NCBI GenBank assembly: GCA_030246985.1
Contig: CP107246.1
Location: forward strand, 1,118,282 to 1,182,281
Source: Candidatus Nitricoxidivorans perseverans
GTDB lineage: Bacteria; Pseudomonadota; Gammaproteobacteria; Burkholderiales; Rhodocyclaceae
Direction of reading: 5' to 3'
Length of the DNA stretch: 64,000 nt
Below the pieces are notes generated by a model, which saw only the letters and a program-made list of their open reading frames with translations, was not told the DNA's origin and searched no databases. How positions within the stretch are numbered: the stretch's first letter is position 1; each line of letters opens with the position of its first letter. Below, piece after piece: positions 50,681 through 59,347 of this stretch. The translations under genes were made by a program, and so were the position numbers.

Positions 50681-52857
50681 GAAGCCCTCCCAACCTTGCC
50701 TGACTGGAGCGCATCCAGCACCTTGCCGCGCGGCCCATCGGCCAGGATGCGGCCATCGTCGATGACGATGACGCGGTCGGCCAGTTCCAGCAGGCTCAGG
50801 CGATGGGTGACGATCAGCAGCGTCTTGTGGGCGGCATAGCGCCGCAGCCGCTCCTTGAACTGGGCCTCGGTGGTGAAGTCCATCGAGCTGGTCGCCTCGT
50901 CCAGCAGCAGCACCGGCGGATCGAGCAGCGCAGCGCGGGCGACGGCGACGCCCTGGCGCTGGCCGCCGGAGAGGGACTCGCCCCGCTCGCCGATCAGCAT
51001 GTCGTAGCCGCGTGGATGCCGGTCGACGAATTCGGCAAGCCCGCCCACCTCCGCCGCCGCGATCACCGCCCGGTCGTCGGCGTAGGGCGCGCCGATGGTG
51101 ATGTTCTCCCGCAGGGTGCCGTAGAACAGCAGGCAGTCCTGGGCCACGTAGCCGACGTTGCGCCGCAGGTCGGCCGGGTCGAGCTGGCGCAAGTCGACAC
51201 CGTCGATGCGCACCGCCCCCTCATCCGGCACATGCAGGCCAAGGATCAGCTTTTGCAGCGTGGTCTTGCCGGAACCCACCCGACCGATCACCACCACATG
51301 CTCGCCGGACCGGACGTGGAAGGAAATCCCACGCAGGGCCTCGTCGTCGGCGCCAGGATAGGTGAAGTGGACATCCCGGAACTCGATTTCGCCGCGTAGT
51401 TCGGGGCGATGGATGAAACCCGCCTCGTTGGCCCGTTCGGCCGGCACAGCCATCGTCTGTTCCAGGGAAGTCAGCGCCGTCCTGGCATTCTGGAACTGCA
51501 TCAGCAGGCCCACCATCTGACCCAGGGGCGCCATGGCCCGGCCGGCCAGCATGGTGCAGGCGATCAGGCCGCCCATGCTGAGCATGCCGTAATGGATCAG
51601 GTACACCCCGACCACCACGGTGGCGACATTGATGAACTGCTGGATCGTCATCGCCCCGTTGACCGCCGAAGCCGACAGGAGCCGCAGCTGCGCCGAGGTG
51701 CGGGCCAGGAAGGCCGCCGAATCCTCCCACTTGGCCTGCATCCGGCTCTCGGCGCCGTGGGCCTTGATGGTTTCCAGCGCCGTCAGGCTCTCGACCAACG
51801 TCGCATTGCGCAGCGCGCTGGCGCGGAAGGTGCTCTCGGACAACTCGTGCATCTTGTGCTGGATGACGTAGCCATAGATCGCCACGGCAATGATGCCGAC
51901 GATGGGCGCAAATACCAGCGGCCAGGATATCCAGGCCATCACCAGCAGGAACAGCAGGGCGAAGGGCAGGTCGATCAGCGCCGTGATGGTGGCCGAGGCG
52001 ACGAAGTCGCGCACGGTCTCGAAGGAGCGCAGCGTGGCGGCGAACGAGCCCACCGAGGCCGGCCGCTGGGCCAGGCGCATGCCGAGCACCCGCTCCATGA
52101 TCATGGCCGAGAGCTTGAGGTCGATGCGCGCGCTGGCGAGGTCGATGAAATGGCCGCGCAGCAGGCGCAGCACGTAGTCGGTGCCCATCACCAGCACTAG
52201 GCCGGCCGCCAGCATCCAAAGCGTCTCGACCGCGAAGTTGGGCACCACCCGGTCATACACGTTCATGGTGAACAGGGGCAGCGCCAGGGCGAACAGGTTG
52301 ATGAGCACCGCAGCCACCAGGACGTCCCGGTATACGGGCCACTGCTCGAGCATGGTGCCCCAGAACCAGTGGCGCTGCGGCACCTCGCCGAGGGAGGGCG
52401 TGCGCTGATCGAAACGGAAGTGGGGGCGGGCGAAGATGGCGATGCCGGCGTAGCGGGCCGCCAGTTCCTCCCGTCCCAGCGAGACGGAGCCCTGGCCGGT
52501 GTCGGGGAACAGCAGGCGGGCTTGGCCGCGCCCCTCGTCCCATCCCGTCAGCAGGCAGGCCTCGTTGCCCTCGAGGAGGAGCACCACCGGCAGCAGGGCG
52601 TCGTCGATCCGGTCGAGGGAACGGCGCACCACCTTGCTGGCGAAACCGGCGCGGGCCGCCGCGCGGCCGAACAGCGAAGGGGTCAGGCCGCTTTCCGGCA
52701 TCGGCAGGCCCGCGACCAGCGCCGTCGCCGTGCTCGGCCGTCCATGGATACGGGTCAGTTCGAGCAAGCAGCTGAGAAGGGGGTCATGGTGCAGCAGATC
52801 CTCCCGCAGCCCCACGCCCGCGTCGGCCGCCACTCCCCGCTCTTTGTCCGATGTCAT
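50677..52857 (-). CDS. Type I secretion ABC transporter (LapB-like, C39-like N-terminal domain)
   Basis: Starting at MTSDKERG gives 726 residues. An N-terminal C39-peptidase-like domain (DPLLSCLLELTRIHGRP to about residue 130) is followed by a six-helix transmembrane domain and an ATPase with Walker A IGRVGSGKTTLQ, signature LSGGQRQGVAVARA and Walker B VLLLDEATSSMD. LapB-type exporters secrete RTX-like adhesins. Whether the N-terminal domain is proteolytically active is not decided. No adhesin gene is in the window. Confidence 0.92.
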   Translation of the reverse strand: MTSDKERGVAADAGVGLREDLLHHDPLLSCLLELTRIHGRPSTATALVAGLPMPESGLTPSLFGRAAARAGFASKVVRRSLDRIDDALLPVVLLLEGNEACLLTGWDEGRGQARLLFPDTGQGSVSLGREELAARYAGIAIFARPHFRFDQRTPSLGEVPQRHWFWGTMLEQWPVYRDVLVAAVLINLFALALPLFTMNVYDRVVPNFAVETLWMLAAGLVLVMGTDYVLRLLRGHFIDLASARIDLKLSAMIMERVLGMRLAQRPASVGSFAATLRSFETVRDFVASATITALIDLPFALLFLLVMAWISWPLVFAPIVGIIAVAIYGYVIQHKMHELSESTFRASALRNATLVESLTALETIKAHGAESRMQAKWEDSAAFLARTSAQLRLLSASAVNGAMTIQQFINVATVVVGVYLIHYGMLSMGGLIACTMLAGRAMAPLGQMVGLLMQFQNARTALTSLEQTMAVPAERANEAGFIHRPELRGEIEFRDVHFTYPGADDEALRGISFHVRSGEHVVVIGRVGSGKTTLQKLILGLHVPDEGAVRIDGVDLRQLDPADLRRNVGYVAQDCLLFYGTLRENITIGAPYADDRAVIAAAEVGGLAEFVDRHPRGYDMLIGERGESLSGGQRQGVAVARAALLDPPVLLLDEATSSMDFTTEAQFKERLRRYAAHKTLLIVTHRLSLLELADRVIVIDDGRILADGPRGKVLDALQSGKVGRAS

Positions 52858-52893
52858 CGGCCGCATTCTATACGGCAATCCCCCCGGTCGGCT

Positions 52894-54513
52894 CTAGTGG
52901 CTGGTTCCCGCCGAGCGCGTGATTTTGTTGAAAAGGTTGTACTTGCCCACCGGCTTGTCCATCGGGATGCGCTTCACTTCCTTGAAGGTGGAGGCGTCGA
53001 AAACGATCAGCGCCCCGCCGTCGGTCTTGCGTTCCCACAGGCTGGCCAGTGCGTATTTGCCGTCGCGGGTGAATTCGATATGGGCCAGCGTCTTGCCTGG
53101 GCTGACTTTCACCTCGGCCACTTTCTCCAGGCTACGCTTGTCGATGACCTGAAGCGTGTCCTTCGCCTTGCTCATCATCGAGTCCGTCCAGGCGTAGGGC
53201 GTGTTCTCGTGGCTCCTCATGAAGAAGCCGGGGCCGAGGGTGGGGATCGTTTTCACCAGCGACCCGTCCTTCATGTCGATGACGCTGATCACGCCTTCCT
53301 TGAGATTGGGCGAGGCCATCACGGACCTGCCGTTCCAGTCCCAGGTGATGCCCGAGCCCAGGTGGGGCATGCCGGGCAGCGTGAGATCGGCCACCTTCTT
53401 CCTCGCATCGAGGTTCACCACCTGCCCCTTGCCCGCGGAGCGCGAGGCGCCCATCAACTCCGTGTAATCCTGGCTGAAGAAGAAGTCGTCGAGCACCTCG
53501 GAAAGCGGGGTGCGGCGCGGATTGAGGAAGCCCGGGATGAACGAGCCCTCCTTGAGCTGGAAGTCGTGGATGACGCCGGTGGGAATGTCCGCGACGTGCG
53601 GATCGTAGCTGATCTCCCAGACCTCCGGCACGTCCTTCAGCGCCGCCACGAAGCTCTTGCGCGGCACGGCGTCATAGACGGCGGAAACACGCGAGGACTC
53701 CTTGCCTTCCCTGTCCTTCACCGGATGAATCTTCAGCAGGTTTAGGTCGGCGTCGAGCAGAACGAGGGTGTGCGGCAGATAATTGGCGACGGCCACATAT
53801 TTTCCGTCGCCGGAGACGGCGACGTTGCGGGTGTTGATGCCGGCGCGGATCTCGGCGACGATCTTGAGGTTCCACAGGTCGAACTTGGATATCCAGCCGT
53901 CGCGCGAGGCGAGGAAGACGTAGTGGCCGTCCGGCGTGAACTTCGGGCCACCGTGCAGCGCGTAGCGCGTCGGCACGCGCGCGATGGGTTCCAGGCGGTC
54001 GCCGTCGAGCACCGTGATGTGGTGGTCGCCTGTCTCGACGACGATGAACATGTTCATCATGTCGACGCCGTCGAACGCGGCCGATGGCCTGTCGGGCAGG
54101 CCCGTGTGATGCACGATGCGCGAAGCCCGCATCTGCGCCTCGGTCCAGTCGGGTCTCGGCGTCACCGGCGTGTAGACCCAGTCGGTCAGCGCCGCGATCT
54201 CCTCCTTCGTCATCTTGTCGGCAAAGGGCTGCATCTGCGTGGCCGGCAGGCCATTGGCAATAGCCTTCACCGCCGCAGGCTTTCTCAGGCGCTCCAGGCT
54301 TTCCGGCAGCAGCGCCGGGCCGGTCAGCCCCAGGCGATCCGGGCCGTGGCAGACGGCGCAGTGGGTCTGGTAGTTCTGCGCCGGTTCGGCGGCAAGGACC
54401 GTCGTCGCGGCCAGGGTGGTGAGTGCCGCAAAAAGAAAATAGGGGACAGACCCCAATTTTATGAATCTCAAAATCGGGGTCTGTCCCCTATTTTCTGGCT
54501 CGATGGCTTTCAT
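52894..54513 (-). CDS. nirN: NirN-like cytochrome c/d1-type protein
   Basis: This 539-residue protein has an N-terminal signal-like segment (YFLFAALTTLAATTVLAA), one cytochrome c domain (HCAVCHGPDRLGLTGPALLPE in parts) and an eight-bladed d1 propeller (ALHGGPKFTPDGHYVFLASRDGW in parts) ending KYNLFNKITRSAGTSH, which resembles NirN/NirF more than the nitrite reductase NirS. NirN completes heme d1 by forming the acrylate side chain. Its start overlaps the nirJ-like stop by 4 bases. A REP-like palindrome is embedded in its first codons. Confidence 0.82.
   Translation of the reverse strand: MKAIEPENRGQTPILRFIKLGSVPYFLFAALTTLAATTVLAAEPAQNYQTHCAVCHGPDRLGLTGPALLPESLERLRKPAAVKAIANGLPATQMQPFADKMTKEEIAALTDWVYTPVTPRPDWTEAQMRASRIVHHTGLPDRPSAAFDGVDMMNMFIVVETGDHHITVLDGDRLEPIARVPTRYALHGGPKFTPDGHYVFLASRDGWISKFDLWNLKIVAEIRAGINTRNVAVSGDGKYVAVANYLPHTLVLLDADLNLLKIHPVKDREGKESSRVSAVYDAVPRKSFVAALKDVPEVWEISYDPHVADIPTGVIHDFQLKEGSFIPGFLNPRRTPLSEVLDDFFFSQDYTELMGASRSAGKGQVVNLDARKKVADLTLPGMPHLGSGITWDWNGRSVMASPNLKEGVISVIDMKDGSLVKTIPTLGPGFFMRSHENTPYAWTDSMMSKAKDTLQVIDKRSLEKVAEVKVSPGKTLAHIEFTRDGKYALASLWERKTDGGALIVFDASTFKEVKRIPMDKPVGKYNLFNKITRSAGTSH
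54436..54494. repeat. REP-like palindrome inside the NirN-like signal-peptide coding region
   Basis: Two perfect 19-bp arms (AAAATAGGGGACAGACCCC at 54436-54454 and its complement at 54476-54494) flank a 21-base loop. The GGGGACAGACCCC core is of a type I recall as scattered in betaproteobacterial genomes, often near REP-associated transposases. It is translated in frame within residues ~7-27 of the NirN-like protein. Confidence 0.85.
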
Positions 54514-55655
54514 GTATTCACTCCGATTTCTTCGTCGGTCAGATAACAGCCGGGGTCTTCGGCCCAGGGATCGCCCGTGGTCTGCTGGGCGCGCACGCGC
54601 GTGTTGCCGTTGCAGATCGCGAGATAGGCGCAGGCGGCACAGCGCCCCTTGACCGGCCTCGGGCTCTGCTTGAGGCCGGCCATCAGCGGGTCGGACACAT
54701 CCTGCCAGATATCGCCGAACGGCCGCTCGCGCACGCTGCCGAGCGTGTGGTGCCACCACATCGTGTCCGGGTGGACGTTGCCTTGGTTGTCGATGTTGGC
54801 GACATTTACGCCGCTGGCGTTGCCGCCCCACTGTTCGAGCTTCGCCCGGATATGCGCCTCGCGTTCCGGAAAGCGGCGGCGCACCCAGTGGAACAGCCAG
54901 ACGCCGTCGGCATCGTTGTTGCCCGTGGTGAATTCGCTCTTGTGCCCCTTCTGCTGGTGGCGCCAGCAGGTCTCGAACAGCAGGTCCATCGCCTCGCGCG
55001 TCATCCGGTGGTGCGCGTCGTCCCGGCGGTTCTTGTTGCCGCGCCCGGCGTAGTTGAGATGGGAGAAGTAGAAACGGTCGACGCCCTCCTCCTCCACCAA
55101 TCCGAGCAGCCCGGGCAGATCGGCAAAGTTGTCCTGCGTCAGCGTGAATCGCACGCCGACCTTCAACCCGGCGTCGCGGCACAGGCGGATGCCCGCGAGC
55201 GAGGCGTCGAATGCGCCCTCCATGCGGCGGAACCTGTCGTGCGTGGCACCCAGTCCGTCGAGGCTTACGCCGACGTAATCGAAATCGACGTCGGCGATCT
55301 TTCCCACCATCGCCTCGTCCATCAGCGTTCCGTTGGAGGAGAGCGCGGTATAGAAGCCCATCGCCTTGGCCCGCTTTCCGATCTCGAAGATGTCGGGCCG
55401 CAGGAGCGGCTCGCCACCGGAGAGGATCAGGCAGGGCACCCCGAACGCCTTGAGGTCGTCCATGACGCGGAAGATCTCGTCGGTGGGAAGCTCCCCCGAG
55501 AAGTCCTTGTCGGCCGATATGGAATAGCAGTGCTTGCAGGTGAGGTTGCAGCGGCGCACCAGGTTCCAGATCACGACCGGACCCGGCGGGTTCCTTCCCG
55601 TACCGACCGGCGTCGGCGCGGCGATCTCCTCCATGAACCGGGAAATGCGGAACAT
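54510..55655 (-). CDS. nirJ: Heme d1 biosynthesis radical SAM protein NirJ
   Basis: This 381-residue protein has the radical SAM cluster motif CNLTCKHC near residue 36, the GGEPLLRPD motif, and a C-terminal cysteine set (CAACAYLAICNGNTRVRA and DPGCYL) for a second cluster. The wording closely follows NirJ, which removes two propionates from the d1 precursor. It lies between the TlpA-like gene (16-base gap) and the NirN-like gene (ATGA overlap). The rest of the heme d1 set and nirS are not in this window. Confidence 0.9.
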   Translation of the reverse strand: MFRISRFMEEIAAPTPVGTGRNPPGPVVIWNLVRRCNLTCKHCYSISADKDFSGELPTDEIFRVMDDLKAFGVPCLILSGGEPLLRPDIFEIGKRAKAMGFYTALSSNGTLMDEAMVGKIADVDFDYVGVSLDGLGATHDRFRRMEGAFDASLAGIRLCRDAGLKVGVRFTLTQDNFADLPGLLGLVEEEGVDRFYFSHLNYAGRGNKNRRDDAHHRMTREAMDLLFETCWRHQQKGHKSEFTTGNNDADGVWLFHWVRRRFPEREAHIRAKLEQWGGNASGVNVANIDNQGNVHPDTMWWHHTLGSVRERPFGDIWQDVSDPLMAGLKQSPRPVKGRCAACAYLAICNGNTRVRAQQTTGDPWAEDPGCYLTDEEIGVNT

Positions 55656-55671
55656 GGCGCCGCCCGCGCAA

Positions 55672-56172
55672 CTACTTCAGCGCAGCTTCGAAGGCGGCAT
55701 CCATGTCCGCCTTCCTCAGGAGTCCGAGCTTCTTGTGGACCACCCGGCCATTGCGGTCGAGCACCAGCGTGTAGGGCAGGCCGGCCTTGGGATTGCCCAG
55801 TGCCTGCATCAGGGGAATGCCCTTGTCTTTCGACAGCAGCACCGGGTAGTCGATTTCATAGGCTCTGGCGTAGCCGTTCACGGCCCCGGCGTTGTCCTCG
55901 ATGGCGATGCCGACCACTTCGAGCCCCTTGCCCTTATATTTCGCCCGCGCCCTGATGAGCTCGGGAATTTCTTCCTTGCAGGGACCGCACCAGCGCGCCC
56001 AGAAATTCACCACCAGAGGCTGGCCCTGGAAGGCCGACATTGCGATCGGCTTGTCGTCAAGGTCGTGGAGTCTGGCAGAAAACAGCGGCGCGGTTGAGGG
56101 CATCGATTCCTGGGCGAAGACCGACGACACCTCCACCAGCAATGCCGCCAGCGCGAACAGGGAGTGTTTCAA
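55672..56172 (-). CDS. TlpA-like periplasmic thioredoxin
   Basis: This 166-residue protein has a signal peptide (MKHSLFALAALLVEVSSVFAQ) and a thioredoxin domain with the active site FWARWCGPCKEEIPEL, plus the TlpA-type insert (GIAIEDNAGAVNGYARA). It probably keeps cysteines reduced for copper-centre or cytochrome c assembly. It overlaps nosY by 4 bases, so it belongs to the nos operon. Confidence 0.92.
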   Translation of the reverse strand: MKHSLFALAALLVEVSSVFAQESMPSTAPLFSARLHDLDDKPIAMSAFQGQPLVVNFWARWCGPCKEEIPELIRARAKYKGKGLEVVGIAIEDNAGAVNGYARAYEIDYPVLLSKDKGIPLMQALGNPKAGLPYTLVLDRNGRVVHKKLGLLRKADMDAAFEAALK

Positions 56173-56996
56173 GGCAGATCCCCGCGGCGGAAGAGGAAGT
56201 AGCCCAGCGTTGCCGCGCCCAGGCCCAGCACCGTCGGATAGAGCAATGCGAAGACCATGTAGCCCGCCGCGCCAAAGGTATCGAGGATGACGTAGGCCGA
56301 CGGACCCAGCACGATCAACTGGGGATCGAACAAGACCAGCGCCGCCGTGCGGAAGACCTGGAGGGGATTGGCGAGCGCGATGCCGACGACCGTTTCCGGC
56401 TCCAACCGACCCTGGATCATCACGCCGAGCAGGATCAGATCGAGGAAAAGCAGCAGCACCAGCCAGGTCATGAAGGCGGCGCCCTGGGCCATGTCGGTGC
56501 TACGCGCCATGGCCGAGATCAGCATGCCGATGCCGAGGAAGCAAGCGGCCATGGCGGCCAGCAGCGCCGTGTAGTAGCCGAACATGCCCCAGGGAATTTC
56601 TATTTCCTTGAACAGTGCGATCACCACGGACATCAGCATTGCCAGAAACACCGGCGCAAAGATGACCAGGTAACGGCCGAGAATCTTGCCCCAGAACCAG
56701 GCGCCGAGCGAGACCGGCAGCGACAGCAGGTATTCGAAAACGCCCGCTTCGCGGTCGCCCGCCACCGAACGCACGGTGGTGATGAGCACGAAGATCGGCA
56801 GGATCGCCATGGTCAGCTGGATATAGGTGACCAGCAGGCGCGACAAGCCGATGAAGCCCAGCACGCGCGACTCGGTAAGACCGAACAGGAACAGCAACGC
56901 GACGATGCCGCCGAACACCAGCGTGTAGATCAAAAACCAGCGGGCGCGCAGGGATTCGACGATGTCGAGTTTGGCGGTCAGCCAGAGTTGTTTCAT
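56169..56996 (-). CDS. nosY: NosY ABC permease
   Basis: This 275-residue protein has about six membrane segments (WFLIYTLVFGGIVALLFLFGL; LTMAILPIFVLITTV; YLVIFAPVFLAMLMSVVIALF among them) and the LPVSLGAWFWGKILGR coupling-region block typical of NosY. With NosF and NosD it forms the transporter needed to mature the copper sites of N2O reductase. It starts 4 bases after nosL and overlaps the thioredoxin gene. Confidence 0.93.
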   Translation of the reverse strand: MKQLWLTAKLDIVESLRARWFLIYTLVFGGIVALLFLFGLTESRVLGFIGLSRLLVTYIQLTMAILPIFVLITTVRSVAGDREAGVFEYLLSLPVSLGAWFWGKILGRYLVIFAPVFLAMLMSVVIALFKEIEIPWGMFGYYTALLAAMAACFLGIGMLISAMARSTDMAQGAAFMTWLVLLLFLDLILLGVMIQGRLEPETVVGIALANPLQVFRTAALVLFDPQLIVLGPSAYVILDTFGAAGYMVFALLYPTVLGLGAATLGYFLFRRGDLP

Positions 56997-57000
56997 TGAG

Positions 57001-57468
57001 CTATTTCCCCTTCGCCAGCACGTGTTCGCTCATGGAGACAAAATCCATCGATCCGGCTTCCGGATGCGGCCGGGCGCCGAAGTTGTAGCCCATGGGCGAG
57101 GTCTTGGCGATGTATTGAGCGTTGCGCGGATCGAGCCAGCGCACATCGTTGCCACGGCTGTCCGCATCGGCTACCCACATGCGGGTAGACGCTTCCCTCA
57201 TCCATGGGTAATCAGCCGCCTTGTCACGCAGCCAGAAGGAAAGGCACCCGACGTCGTCGAACTTGAACACTGCGTTCTTCGGTCCGCCGCGTATCTCGGC
57301 GGCGAAGCGACGATCCGAGATCACCATGCTGCATCGCACGCAGATGTCGCGGTCCCAGACGATCGGCTGCATGTCTTCCGGCCAGCCATCCTTGTGCCCG
57401 CAGGCCGCAAGCATCGCGGCGATCGGCGTCATGGCGAAACCGGCGGCGAGGAAGCGGCGGCGATTCAT
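57001..57468 (-). CDS. nosL: NosL copper chaperone lipoprotein
   Basis: This 155-residue protein has a lipoprotein signal (MNRRRFLAAGFAMTPIAAMLAAC, lipobox LAAC, with an arginine-rich n-region) and the metal-binding RDICVRCSMVISDRRFAAEI plus KFDDVGCLSFW segments of NosL. NosL delivers Cu(I) to apo-NosZ together with NosDFY. It directly follows nosF with no gap and precedes nosY. Confidence 0.93.
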   Translation of the reverse strand: MNRRRFLAAGFAMTPIAAMLAACGHKDGWPEDMQPIVWDRDICVRCSMVISDRRFAAEIRGGPKNAVFKFDDVGCLSFWLRDKAADYPWMREASTRMWVADADSRGNDVRWLDPRNAQYIAKTSPMGYNFGARPHPEAGSMDFVSMSEHVLAKGK

Positions 57469-58326
57469 CTAGCTTCCCGTCTCCGTCAGCTCGATGTGGC
57501 TGATGACGGCCACGTAGCGCGAAGTCATGCCGATGAAGCGCAGCCTGTCGGGGCCGGCGACCTGGCCCGACCATTCGAGGCCCCCGCCGAGATCGTCGAA
57601 ATTCCAGGCGGCAAGCGCCTTGGACAAGGCCGCCTCGGGGCGCTTGACCGAGATGCGGCAGTCGAGCATGCCGGACAACGAAACATCGTCGGCGACGCGG
57701 TCGTCCAATACCACCTTGCCCAGGTCCAGTTCGACGACGCGGTTGACCAGCGACGATACCTCGTTCAGGCGATGGCTGGAGATCAGCATGGTGGTGTCGT
57801 CCTGCCGCTCGGCCAGAAGCTCAAAGAATATCTTGCGCGCCTCGGGATCCAGATTGGCCGCCGGCTCGTCCATCACCAGCACCTTCGCGTCACGGCCCAG
57901 CGCGATGGCGATCAGGAGTTTCTGCTTCATGCCGCCGGAGAGCTTGACGAAGGGCCGGTGCCGCACCGCCTCGACATCGAGGCCGAGACGCCCGGCCAAC
58001 GCATCGATGCGGCGCGGGTCGGTGCCGCACAGCTGCGCCGCGAAGCCGATCAACTGCCCCACCGGCATCTTCAACGGCGGCGGCAACTGGGGCACGAAGC
58101 CGATGCTGCCCAGCACGGCCGTCCGCTCCCGGCGCGGGTCGCGGCCCTCGATGGCGATGGCGCCATCGAAGGTGTATTCGCCCAGCAGGCAGCGGATCAG
58201 CGTGGTCTTGCCGGCGCCGTTGGAGCCGATCAGGGCGATGCGTTCGCCCAGGCCGATCTCCAGATCGATGCCGTCGAGGACGCGGGCACGGCGGAAAATT
58301 TTGGTGACGTTATTGAATCGGATCAT
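57469..58326 (-). CDS. nosF: NosF ABC ATPase
   Basis: Starting at MIRFNNVTKIFRRARVLDGI gives 285 residues. It has Walker A GSNGAGKTTLIRCLLGEY, signature KLSGGMKQKLLIAIAL, Walker B VLVMDEPAANLD and a switch His in ISSHRLNE. It powers NosDFY. The upstream-extended frame is out of keeping with the family and overlaps nosH, so it was rejected. It lies 43 bases after nosH. Confidence 0.94.
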   Translation of the reverse strand: MIRFNNVTKIFRRARVLDGIDLEIGLGERIALIGSNGAGKTTLIRCLLGEYTFDGAIAIEGRDPRRERTAVLGSIGFVPQLPPPLKMPVGQLIGFAAQLCGTDPRRIDALAGRLGLDVEAVRHRPFVKLSGGMKQKLLIAIALGRDAKVLVMDEPAANLDPEARKIFFELLAERQDDTTMLISSHRLNEVSSLVNRVVELDLGKVVLDDRVADDVSLSGMLDCRISVKRPEAALSKALAAWNFDDLGGGLEWSGQVAGPDRLRFIGMTSRYVAVISHIELTETGS

Positions 58327-58369
58327 GGTAGGGGCGAATTGTAACCGGCTTCCGTGCGCCGGTCTTGAC

Positions 58370-59347
58370 TTACAGCAGTTTTGACAGCCCCTTGACGTCG
58401 AAAGCCAACGATCCGGTGGGGCAGGCATCGACGCACAGGCCGCAGCGCGTGCAATCGGGGCCGATCGGCACCTCGGTGTCGACAGCGCGCCCTTTGATGA
58501 CGGTATCCAGCACATGGGGCACCAGACAGACCTTTCGACAGTCGCCTTCGTGGAAGCAGTTCTGGAGCCGGTACTTGATCCGCAAAGGAGAAACAATGCC
58601 GACCACGCCATAGGTCAGCCCGATCGGGCAGGCGTAGCGGCACCATGCGCGCTTCGAGAAGAACACCTCGAACACCAGCAGCGCCAGCACCCATAGGAGC
58701 GCCAAGCCAGGCCCGTAGATCAGGGCGCGAGAGAGAATGCCGGTCGGCGAGATCGCCTCGTAGACCGTGTAGCCGGTAGCAAAGGCCAGCAAGGCAAAGA
58801 CGAGCCAGAATACGCTGCGCAGGCGCCGGTCGATGGTCTGGTCGGTTACCAGCTTTTTCCGCGCCAGCCAGAGATGCAGCTTCTCCGCCCACTCGGCCAG
58901 CAGGTGGTAAGGGCAAACCCAGGAACAGAACGTGCGCCCGCCGAACAGTATCCACAACACCAGCACCGTGCCCGTGCCGATCAGCAGGTTCATGATGATG
59001 TGCTTGTGTGCCAGCATCACCTGCAAGGCGGAGTTGAGGTCGATCAGGTGGAAGCCGATGAAACGCGAGGCCGTCAGCGCGCCTTCGAGTATCTGAACGT
59101 CGAAGCGGAAGGAAACCACGAACAGCAGGTTGGCAAGGATCAACGTGATCCAGCGCCGGTTGCGCCATTTGTGGCTGGGCTCGGCATGCGCGCGGGCATG
59201 GGCCTTTTCGGCGTTGAAATCCTTGTTGCCCTTCTTGTAAAAGTGGATTTCCTGGGCCTTGGGCGAGATATCGGTCGGCTTCTTCGGCTCGCGACCGAAC
59301 ATGACCATGATCTGGTCGAGAAAGCGGCGCTTCTGGATGTCGTTCAT
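58370..59347 (-). CDS. nosH: NosH (NapH-like) membrane ferredoxin
   Basis: This ~325-residue protein has several membrane segments (LANLLFVVSFRFDVQI, LIGTGTVLVLWILFGGR), the FCSWVCPYHLLAEW and CRYACPIGLTYG motifs of the NapH/MauN family, and a C-terminal ferredoxin cluster CTRCGLCVDACPTGSL. It is thought to pass electrons from the quinol pool toward NosZ maturation or turnover. The ATG at 59347 gives an ATGA overlap with nosG; an ATG three codons upstream is also possible. Confidence 0.92.
   Translation of the reverse strand: MNDIQKRRFLDQIMVMFGREPKKPTDISPKAQEIHFYKKGNKDFNAEKAHARAHAEPSHKWRNRRWITLILANLLFVVSFRFDVQILEGALTASRFIGFHLIDLNSALQVMLAHKHIIMNLLIGTGTVLVLWILFGGRTFCSWVCPYHLLAEWAEKLHLWLARKKLVTDQTIDRRLRSVFWLVFALLAFATGYTVYEAISPTGILSRALIYGPGLALLWVLALLVFEVFFSKRAWCRYACPIGLTYGVVGIVSPLRIKYRLQNCFHEGDCRKVCLVPHVLDTVIKGRAVDTEVPIGPDCTRCGLCVDACPTGSLAFDVKGLSKLL

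Noticed and set aside
57224-58611. Longer start choices for nosF, and a 116-codon frame over nosL
   Set aside because: The nosF extension has no homology and overlaps nosH; the other frame is a shadow of NosL, whose lipobox and Cys motifs are clear.
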